NCBI GenBank assembly: GCA_032128395.1
Contig: JAQBGV010000052.1
Coordinates: 1 to 11,319, forward strand
Origin: JAQBGV01 sp032128395
Lineage (GTDB): Bacteria; Planctomycetota; UBA8108; UBA1146
Reading direction: 5' to 3'
Length of the DNA stretch: 11,319 nucleotides
The first letter of the stretch is position 1, and every line of letters starts with the position of its first letter. The position numbers and the translations under genes were made by a program. This document shows positions 6,082 through 11,319 of this stretch, piece after piece. Below the pieces are notes generated by a model. The model worked only from the letters and a program-made list of their open reading frames with translations. It had not been told where the DNA came from and searched no databases.

Positions 6082-7227
6082 CTACCCTCTCCGTCGCCGC
6101 AGATCGGAGACGATCGCCGTGAGGCGGTCCGCTGCGTAGGCGAGCTGCTCATCGGTGGTCTCGGGTCCGAGCGAGAAGCGCAGCGCCCCGCGGATCGCCC
6201 GGTCCGGTACACCCATCGCCTTCAGAACGTGGGATGGTTCTCTCGCTCCGGAGGAGCATGCGGAACCGCTCGAGGCGGCGATCCCTTCCAAGTCCAGACG
6301 GACCAGGACGGTCTCGGCGATCAGGTCCTCGATCGTCACCGAGATGCACCCCGGAAAAGCGCCGGTTTCGGGAGAGACGATCGCGAGCCCCGATACCTCC
6401 CGAATTCGCGCGCGGAATCGATCCGCCCGCACGGCGAGGGCCACGAGGTCCCAGATCGGCGCACGCTGCGCCAATTCCGCGAGCGCCCCGAAGCCTACGA
6501 TTGCGAGCAGGTTCTCGGTCCCCGGGCGAACCTTTTTTTCCTGAGGACCGCCGCGGAGGACGGGGTCGAGGATGACCCCCCTGCGGACCCAGAGTGCACC
6601 GACCCCGGTCGGCCCGAGGCTCTTGTGTGCAGTGATCGTCGCCGCATCGACGCCGAGCTCGGCGGGGCCGTCCGGGAGTCGAAAGAACCCCTGAGCACCG
6701 TCGGTGTGGACGATCGCCCCCTGCTCGCGGAACCACCGGGTCCATTCGCGGAGTTCTTGAATCGTGCCGGTCTCGTTGTTCACCCACTGAATCGAGACCA
6801 GGGACCCGCCGAAGTCGATCCCTCGCTCCCTCAGCTCGCGATCGAGTTGGCCGGACGCGGTGACGGGCAGTTCCCCTCCCGGGGCACCCTGCGCCCAGCG
6901 TCTGCGCGCAGCCTCGCGCACCGACGGATGCTCCACCGCGCTGATCCAGAGCGCCTGACCCGGGTCCGCGACCCCGAGCAGCATCAGATTGTTGCTCTCC
7001 GTGCCACCGGAGGTGAACGTCAGTTCGGCAGGATCGACCCGGAGCACCGCTGCGACGCTTTCGCGCGCGCCTTCGAGAACCGCGCGCGCTCGCCGTCCCG
7101 GCGCGTGGAGGGACGACGGGTTGCCTCCCTCCCCTCCGTCGAGATGCGCGCGCATCGCCGCCGCGACCTGCGGATGCAGCGGCGTCGTGGCGTTGTGGTC
7201 GAGGTAGACGGTGCGACTCGCGGTCAT
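6082..7227 (-). CDS. Cysteine desulfurase (NifS/IscS-type)
   Basis: Predicted 381-residue fold-type I PLP enzyme that removes sulfur from L-cysteine as a protein persulfide for Fe-S clusters, thiolated tRNA or other sulfur acceptors. Seen: the family start VYLDHNATTPLHP; GNPSSLHAPGR; TSGGTESNN; VEHPSV with the cofactor-stacking His (H100); WVNNETGTIQ; HTDGAQ (D176 and Q179 holding the PLP ring); TAHKSLGPTGVGALW with the Schiff-base K202; GGPQEKKVRPGTEN; and the active-site loop SSGSACSSG with the sulfur-accepting C324. The short loop with an SACSSG sequence puts it nearer the group I (NifS/IscS) enzymes than SufS. The ATG at 7227 has GGGAG 4 nt upstream; the longer frame to 7368 has no family match in its extension. 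No iscU, iscA or regulator is adjacent; instead a D-cysteine desulfhydrase-type gene follows 5 nt later. Confidence 0.95.
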   Translation of the reverse strand: MTASRTVYLDHNATTPLHPQVAAAMRAHLDGGEGGNPSSLHAPGRRARAVLEGARESVAAVLRVDPAELTFTSGGTESNNLMLLGVADPGQALWISAVEHPSVREAARRRWAQGAPGGELPVTASGQLDRELRERGIDFGGSLVSIQWVNNETGTIQELREWTRWFREQGAIVHTDGAQGFFRLPDGPAELGVDAATITAHKSLGPTGVGALWVRRGVILDPVLRGGPQEKKVRPGTENLLAIVGFGALAELAQRAPIWDLVALAVRADRFRARIREVSGLAIVSPETGAFPGCISVTIEDLIAETVLVRLDLEGIAASSGSACSSGAREPSHVLKAMGVPDRAIRGALRFSLGPETTDEQLAYAADRLTAIVSDLRRRRG

Positions 7228-7285
7228 CGGACTCCCGTGCCCTGCTGACGTGATCCGGGGGGAACGGTCATTCGAGGGCGCATCA

Positions 7286-7798
7286 TCAGGGGGCGCTAGA
7301 GAATTCTCCGAAGAAGCTTTCGAGCCCGGGGCGATCGCTCCGGTCGGGATCGACCCGCCACTCTCCATCCTCGAACCATACGAACAAGCTCAGTTCTTGG
7401 AAGGAACTCGCCAGATCATCCGGATCATCGATGGAGACGAGAGTCACCCAAGCTGCTTCGTCCACTCGGAAGCCCTGGACCACCTCGGAGGGGGGGGTCG
7501 TGTCCTGCTGGGCGTCGACGATGAGGGCGCGGATTCCCTTTCCATCCCAACTCCCGAATCGGATCGCGAGGGCGAGCTCGCTCTCCGAATGATCCTCGCG
7601 GAATCGAGTGGTCAGACAGCGGTATGCGGCGCCGTACTGCTTGGCCTCCACCGCATATCTGAACATCCGCACCGCTTCCTCGGGAGACCGCCCGCGGTCG
7701 AAATACTTCTCCGCTAGCGGCGGGGAGGTGCAACACCCCGCGAGGCTGACGATGATGACCGCAGCGATGCTGACCCCAGCGAGCGGGAAGCGGATCAT
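7286..7798 (-). CDS. Small lipoprotein of unknown function
   Basis: Predicted 170-residue lipoprotein. Seen: a positively charged start (MIRF), a hydrophobic segment and the lipobox LAGC with lipidated Cys22, then a soluble domain of about 145 residues. Within it, SPEEAVRMFRYAVEAKQYGAAYRCL is a helical start common in NTF2-like/DUF4878-type small lipoproteins, followed by beta-strand-like segments with many D and E and the ending FVWFEDGEWRVDPD, which also suits an NTF2-like fold. The assignment is by pattern only. The ATG at 7798 overlaps the TGA of the upstream membrane-protein gene (ATGA), which implies translational coupling; the ribosome site is weak. 58 nt then separate it from the cysteine desulfurase. 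Confidence 0.82.
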   Translation of the reverse strand: MIRFPLAGVSIAAVIIVSLAGCCTSPPLAEKYFDRGRSPEEAVRMFRYAVEAKQYGAAYRCLTTRFREDHSESELALAIRFGSWDGKGIRALIVDAQQDTTPPSEVVQGFRVDEAAWVTLVSIDDPDDLASSFQELSLFVWFEDGEWRVDPDRSDRPGLESFFGEFSSAP

Positions 7799-8286
7799 TC
7801 GCGCCTGACCACGTTCTCGATCTCCGAGAACTCGAAAACCCCATCCCGACCCGCGCGGATGTACTGGGCATGACCGGAGTGGGGGTTCAACACCCAAAGG
7901 AAGTTCGTCAGGTTCCGTTCGCTCAACTGGTACCGCGCCTGGTCGGCGGGGAACCTCTCTTGGTCGACCTGGTGAACCCGCGAGCGAACGAGCTGTTGCT
8001 CTTGTCCGTCGGGGAACATCAGGAATTGGACTCGACCGGTCGGCTTGTGCACGGCCCAGAGATTCCGACGAAAGGTGAAGAAGAGGTAGTCCCCTTCCAT
8101 GTCGCCGCCGATTTTCTGCGACTGGTCCTGCGCGAAGAGCGCCGCCGGGAACACCGGAGCAGGGTCACGCAACGCGCCCATCACCACCGCGGCGATCACG
8201 GCCCCGATGCAGACGAGAATCACCCCTCGACCGAGCCTCCGCCGTGAGCCGGTCTGGCTCGCATCACTATTCGTCATCGTTGTCAT
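7795..8286 (-). CDS. Single-pass membrane protein of unknown function
   Basis: Predicted 163-residue protein. Seen: a short Arg-rich cytoplasmic start (SRRRLGRG, 14-21), one transmembrane segment (about 22-39), then an exported region of about 120 residues that contains two aromatic-rich stretches (GDYLFFTFRRNLWAVHKP; NFLWVLNPHSGHAQYIRAGRDGVFEF) and a QEQQLVRSRV-like charged helix. I do not recognise a family. The ATG at 8286 overlaps the end of the DUF151 gene by 20 nt; an ATG at 8277 is also possible and would give an 11-nt overlap. The AAGGGA just upstream of 8286 lies rather close to it and suits the second ATG less well than usual. The stop overlaps the lipoprotein start by 4 nt, so the three genes are probably translated together. 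Confidence 0.78.
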   Translation of the reverse strand: MTTMTNSDASQTGSRRRLGRGVILVCIGAVIAAVVMGALRDPAPVFPAALFAQDQSQKIGGDMEGDYLFFTFRRNLWAVHKPTGRVQFLMFPDGQEQQLVRSRVHQVDQERFPADQARYQLSERNLTNFLWVLNPHSGHAQYIRAGRDGVFEFSEIENVVRRE

Positions 8287-8815
8287 CTTCCCTTTCCGAG
8301 TCATCCGGGTCCGGCTCCAGGGAGAGGAGGTCCGGGTCGACCCCCGCGGGGAGGTCGAGCGCGAGATCCCCCATCGCCATGTGTGAAACATCCTGGACCT
8401 GGTCGAAGACCTCACGGGTCACTTGGATCTCCGAACGATTCTTCAGTGCCAAGATCAGGCAGTCGCTCGGTCGCGCATCGATGCGGACCTCGTTGCGTCT
8501 CCCGGCCCAGTCGCCGTTCTTCTCCGCCACCTTCTGTTCGAGGATCAGAGTCGCGCAAAACGCGTTCTCGATGATCCGAGTGATCACGATCTGCCGGATC
8601 CCGAGGTCGAACCCCAACAGGACCGACTGGAGGAGGTCGTGCGTCAGTGGTCGTTGGGACTGCTCATTCTTCAGTTCCCGCCGCAGCGCGAGTGCCTCGT
8701 TCATCCCGATGAACACCACGAACGACTTCTCGTCGTTCCCGAGCAGCACGGCCGCTCCGGCCGGACTGGGCCCGATCACCTTCTGGATATCGACCCGTAC
8801 GAGGTCCTCCGCCAC
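8267..8815 (-). CDS. Bifunctional nuclease family protein (DUF151)
   Basis: Predicted 182-residue protein of the DUF151/BFN family (PF02577-type), small soluble proteins found in many bacteria and plants; some members were reported as nucleases, and the bacterial role is mostly unknown. Seen: VRVDIQKVIG at the start, FVVFIGMNEALALRREL (33-48), RPLTHDLL (55-62), an IVITRIIENAFCATLIL core (76-92), and the family's strongest motif RIDARPSDCLILAL (111-124), followed by EIQVTREVFDQ. The C-terminal tail (about 158-182) is extremely acidic and low-complexity. I chose the GTG at 8815 because GGAAGG lies 7 nt upstream and the family begins here; the ATG at 8977 would add 54 unconserved residues and run into the end of the phosphoglycerate kinase gene. 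Confidence 0.88.
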   Translation of the reverse strand: MAEDLVRVDIQKVIGPSPAGAAVLLGNDEKSFVVFIGMNEALALRRELKNEQSQRPLTHDLLQSVLLGFDLGIRQIVITRIIENAFCATLILEQKVAEKNGDWAGRRNEVRIDARPSDCLILALKNRSEIQVTREVFDQVQDVSHMAMGDLALDLPAGVDPDLLSLEPDPDDSEREDDNDDE

Positions 8816-8822
8816 TCTCCGA

Positions 8823-8828
8823 CCTTCC
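8823..8828 (-). promoter_or_regulatory. Ribosome binding site deciding a GTG start
   Basis: GGAAGG on the minus strand, 7 nt before the GTG at 8815-8813. It supports the short form of the DUF151 protein over the longer frame beginning at 8977. Confidence 0.5.
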
Positions 8829-8881
8829 CCGCACTTGCGGCTCCCCACCCGACGGCCCCTCGCCTGGACGGCACTGGGTGC

Positions 8882-8908
8882 GTTCCCGGGCCGCGGGGCC
8901 CCGAGAAC
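8882..8908 (-). terminator. Possible terminator or processing hairpin after pgk
   Basis: An imperfect GC-rich hairpin (4 bp, one mismatch, 4 bp, then an inner 2-bp stem) lies about 35 nt past the stop of the phosphoglycerate kinase gene in the leftward direction. There is no T-run. It may end or attenuate the transcript before the DUF151 gene. Confidence 0.3.
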
Positions 8909-8942
8909 CAAGGATTCTACAGCGAATTGGCACAACCCCACA

Positions 8943-10166
8943 TCAAACATGGGGGGGAACACGACCGAGGAGTCCATCGGTGTCCCTGGCCGCAGACTGC
9001 TCTAGTGCGAGCAGGCCAGGAAGGACCCTCCCTTCGAGGAATTCGAGGGCGGCCCCCCCACCGGTGCAGACATGGTGGACCCGATCGGAGATCCCGAAGA
9101 GGCGAGCCGCGGCGGCGGTGTCCCCCCCTCCGAGGACGACTCGCGCCGGATGGCCGGCGAGCAACTCGGCGATCGCGCGGGTCCCGCCGGCGAACGCGGG
9201 GGACTCGAAGACCCCGAGTGGTCCGTTCCAGAACACGGTTCGCGCCGGAGCGAGGGCCGTTCGGAAGCGATCGACCGTGGCTGGGCCGATGTCGAGGAAC
9301 ATCCGATCGGGCCCAGGGTCCGGGCCGATCGCCCAAGGTTCGCCGTGCTCCGCCGCGAGGTCCGCACCGACGATCGCGTCGCTCGGGAGCTCCCAGCGGG
9401 TCCCGGTCGCCTCGAGAGCCTCCCGTGCCGCGGGAATCCAGTCCTCCTCGACCCTGGACCCCCCGACGGGAATTCCTCGTGCGGAGAGCAGCGTATTCGC
9501 CATCCCTCCACCGACGACGAATCCATCGACCCTCGATCGGAGATTCGCGACCACCCCGATCTTGTCCGACACCTTCGAGCCCCCGAGCACCAGCCAGAAC
9601 GGGCGCTCCGGCCGATCCCGGAGTTCACCGAGCGCGGCGAGCTCCCGTTCGACCAGGAGCCCGGCGTAGGCGGGGCGGCGCTCCGCGGTGCCGACCACCG
9701 AAGCGTGCGCCCGATGGCAGGTGCCGAACGCATCGTTGACGAAGTGGTCCATCTGCGCGACGAGCGCCTGCGCGAATTCCGCGTCGTTGTTCTTCTCCCC
9801 CGGATGGAACCGCAGATTCTCGAGGAGTCCGAGTTCGCCCGGGGCGAGTCCTTCGATCAGTGAGGCCGTTGCCGGATCCCCGGGCATTCCGCCGCAGAAG
9901 CACGCCTTCTGGCCGAGGAGCTCGCTCAAGGCGCGCGCGACGGGTGCGAGGGAGAGGGCGGAGTCGATCCCGGCGGGACGACCGAGATGGGAGCAGAGGA
10001 CGACCCGAAAACCGGAGCCGAGGAGTGTTGTGATGGTCGGGAGGGTGGCGCGGATGCGGGTGTCGTCACTGACTGCACCGTCGCGCAGAGGAACGTTGAG
10101 GTCGGCGCGGACCAAGATCCGCGCGCCCGATCGGGCTCGGGCGGTCAGATCGGTGAGATACCGCAC
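8943..10166 (-). CDS. pgk: Phosphoglycerate kinase
   Basis: Predicted 407-residue cytoplasmic enzyme of glycolysis and gluconeogenesis that transfers phosphate between 1,3-bisphosphoglycerate and ADP. Seen: VRADLNVPL (19-27), DTRIRATLPT (35-44), SHLGRP (59-64), LENLRFHPGE (115-124) and NDAFGTCHRAHASVVG (144-159) in the N-terminal substrate domain; then LGGSKVSDK (194-202), VGGGMANTLL (218-227), WNGPLGVFE (313-321), GGGDT (346-350) and TGGGAALEFLEG (368-379) in the nucleotide domain. All hallmark residues seem present and the length is normal. It starts with GTG at 10166, behind a full AGGAGG site 5 nt upstream. Unlike many bacteria, gap and tpi are not next to it within the window. Confidence 0.98.
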   Translation of the reverse strand: MRYLTDLTARARSGARILVRADLNVPLRDGAVSDDTRIRATLPTITTLLGSGFRVVLCSHLGRPAGIDSALSLAPVARALSELLGQKACFCGGMPGDPATASLIEGLAPGELGLLENLRFHPGEKNNDAEFAQALVAQMDHFVNDAFGTCHRAHASVVGTAERRPAYAGLLVERELAALGELRDRPERPFWLVLGGSKVSDKIGVVANLRSRVDGFVVGGGMANTLLSARGIPVGGSRVEEDWIPAAREALEATGTRWELPSDAIVGADLAAEHGEPWAIGPDPGPDRMFLDIGPATVDRFRTALAPARTVFWNGPLGVFESPAFAGGTRAIAELLAGHPARVVLGGGDTAAAARLFGISDRVHHVCTGGGAALEFLEGRVLPGLLALEQSAARDTDGLLGRVPPHV

Positions 10167-10171
10167 CAGGA

Positions 10172-10177
10172 CCTCCT
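10172..10177 (-). promoter_or_regulatory. Strong ribosome binding site for pgk (GTG start)
   Basis: AGGAGG on the minus strand, 5 nt before the GTG at 10166-10164. It fixes the start of the phosphoglycerate kinase and is the best Shine-Dalgarno match in the window. Confidence 0.7.
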
Positions 10178-10200
10178 ACGCGACGACCCCTCGTCCGCGG

Positions 10201-10521
10201 TCACTCAAGGATTCGCAAGGTATCGCGAAGCTCCTGGAAGTTGAAGGGGGGCGCGAAGGTCTCGCGCAGGTCTCGGGCGATCACGTGGAAGCTCCCCGAG
10301 GGTCCTTTCGTGATCTGTCGACCGGTAACTGCGAGATCGGAGAAGTCATTGTGGCCCTCGAGGAGGGCTGCGGAATCACGGAGTCGCTGCCACGAGGAGC
10401 GCTTTTCGGACTTGAACAACTCCCAAGAGCTGGTCGTGCCGTGACCGTGGTACGCGCAGCCGGTGAGCGGTGCGCTTCCGAGGATCAAGAGCGCGAGGGC
10501 GAAAATCGACTGCCGTCTCAC
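10201..10521 (-). CDS. Small lipoprotein of unknown function
   Basis: Predicted 106-residue lipoprotein. Seen: basic start MRRQS, hydrophobic core, lipobox LTGC with lipidated Cys22, then a short soluble part with a helical stretch (ELFKSEKRSSWQRLRDSAALLEG) and an end segment containing FNFQELRDTLRILE. No family is recognised. It starts with GTG at 10521, which overlaps the TGA of the small membrane-protein gene (GTGA), and AAGGGAG lies about 8 nt upstream; so the two are probably a coupled pair. The pgk gene begins 34 nt downstream. Confidence 0.78.
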   Translation of the reverse strand: MRRQSIFALALLILGSAPLTGCAYHGHGTTSSWELFKSEKRSSWQRLRDSAALLEGHNDFSDLAVTGRQITKGPSGSFHVIARDLRETFAPPFNFQELRDTLRILE

Positions 10522-10763
10522 GGGGTGAGCTCCCTTCCCGGGGAGAATCCGCCAGAACTCGTATCATCCGAGTGTGCGGCGAGTGCGTTTCGCCTCACCC
10601 GCGCTTCGACTTCTCTGCGCCAGCGCCGCCTCGTGAAGATGAACCCGATCAGGCGAATCCCTTGCTCCGCCAATTCGAACATCACCCGTACGAGCGCTAG
10701 GAAGACGGTCCCCCACGCCGCGAGACTCGGATCTGGCCCGGGAGCGGGTCGACGTCCCGACAT
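10518..10763 (-). CDS. Small membrane protein of unknown function
   Basis: Predicted 81-residue protein. Seen: a polar, Pro-rich start (1-13), one hydrophobic helix (about 14-43) that contains a few charged residues (R26, E30, E33), then a very Arg-rich stretch (RRRWRREVEARVRR, 45-58), expected to lie on the cytoplasmic side, and a polar tail. No family is recognised. The ATG at 10763 has GGGAG 4-5 nt upstream, and the stop overlaps the next gene's GTG start, which supports a real gene despite its small size. Because charges interrupt the helix, it could also be an amphipathic membrane-associated helix. Confidence 0.68.
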   Translation of the reverse strand: MSGRRPAPGPDPSLAAWGTVFLALVRVMFELAEQGIRLIGFIFTRRRWRREVEARVRRNALAAHSDDTSSGGFSPGRELTP

Positions 10764-10832
10764 CGATCTCCCGTCCGTAGAGGATACTCCAGGGTGGTAG
10801 AGCCGTCGCGCCGGGCTAGGAGGCTGGTGGAT

Positions 10833-11319
10833 CTATCGCCTCGGCGTCTCGGCCGGGGCCTTGACGCCACGACTCCTCAGGAAGGTGCTGCGCGCGAGTT
10901 GCACTGCCAGCTCCTCGCAGGTCGCGTAGTAGGTGTACTGGAGAGCCTTCTCCTTCGGAACCTTCACACTCGACGAGAAGGGCTTCTTCGCGCTGACATG
11001 ACCGACGCGCCGCGTCGTTCCATCCTCGGCGCGCTCGAAGATGTCCGCCTCCGCCTCTCCCTGGTACACGTGGTAGATCGGAGCATTGTAGAAGGTCTGC
11101 GTGCGCACGAAGAAGCACCGCACCTTCACGCGGATCTCGAAGGGAGCCTTCGCCGGATCGAGCCCGGGACTGACCCGCAGTGGCTCATCCAGGGACCGGA
11201 GCAGTTTGTCCACGTGGAACGCCACGCCGGAATTCTTCGGCGCCTCCCGGCCGAGCTTCTCATCCAGGGTGAGAGCGACCGTCCTCGAGCCGAAGGGAAC
11301 CGGCGGAAGTTCCCTCGGC
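10833..11319 (-). CDS. Unknown protein, 5' end outside the window
   Basis: The leftward frame is open from its stop (10833) to the right edge of the window without a stop, so at least 161 residues are encoded and the start lies beyond 11319. A GTG at 11225 could be proposed as start but has no ribosome site, and the residues upstream (for instance PFGSRTVALTLDEKLGRE) continue in a protein-like way. Seen: VAFHVDKLLRSLDEPLRVSPG, a beta-rich middle with FEIRVKVRCFFVRTQTFYNAPIYHVYQGEAEADIFE, and a final helix CEELAVQLARSTFLRSRG. The beta-strand-rich centre and the following small lipoprotein/membrane genes suggest an envelope protein, but I do not recognise a family. Confidence 0.7.
   Translation of the reverse strand, partial: PRELPPVPFGSRTVALTLDEKLGREAPKNSGVAFHVDKLLRSLDEPLRVSPGLDPAKAPFEIRVKVRCFFVRTQTFYNAPIYHVYQGEAEADIFERAEDGTTRRVGHVSAKKPFSSSVKVPKEKALQYTYYATCEELAVQLARSTFLRSRGVKAPAETPRR

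Noticed and set aside
8905..8925. A sigma-70 promoter (TAGAAT) before the DUF151 gene
   Set aside because: The -10-like hexamer has no matching -35 at a proper distance and no extended -10.
8423..9739. A 438-codon plus-strand frame over DUF151 and pgk
   Set aside because: Extreme Arg/Pro composition and position antisense to clearly conserved genes mark it as a shadow.

Overview
The window reads as a stretch of high-GC bacterial chromosome, most likely from the Planctomycetota or a related lineage. The main clue is a secreted protein at 1362-2684 that ends in two dockerin/EF-hand-like repeats followed by a Cys-rich tail, a C-terminus common in planctomycete exported proteins. The taxonomic call is an inference. 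No insertion sequence, phage gene, CRISPR array, tRNA or rRNA was seen.

Left part (1-2684, minus strand). A strong intrinsic terminator (76-110) ends a leftward transcript. It is preceded by about 370 bases with no convincing gene but with clear RNA hairpins. Next come a small lipoyl/biotinyl-like domain protein without the modifiable lysine (485-775), a TraR/DksA-type zinc-finger protein (815-1168), a terminator-like hairpin (1295-1336), and the secreted cohesin-like/dockerin-like protein (1362-2684). A divergent intergenic region (2685-3017) follows.

Centre (3018-4935, plus strand). This is the most interesting locus: a two-gene unit of a coiled-coil protein of unknown family and an actin-like ATPase that closely resembles MamK, the filament protein that aligns magnetosomes. 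The ATP-binding motifs and the residues needed for hydrolysis are kept, but no other magnetosome gene is visible. It could be a cytoskeletal filament with its own partner, used for something other than, or in addition to, magnetosomes. A 13-bp perfect hairpin separates it from the convergent genes to the right.

Right part (5015-11319, minus strand). A leftward run of nine genes, read from right to left: an unknown protein cut by the window edge; a small membrane protein overlapping a small lipoprotein (GTGA overlap); phosphoglycerate kinase; a DUF151 bifunctional-nuclease-family protein overlapping a single-pass membrane protein, which overlaps a lipoprotein (ATGA); then a cysteine desulfurase and, 5 nt later, a D-cysteine desulfhydrase/ACC-deaminase-family PLP enzyme. 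The last two suggest a sulfur/cysteine-handling pair. The rest mixes central metabolism with envelope proteins of unknown role.
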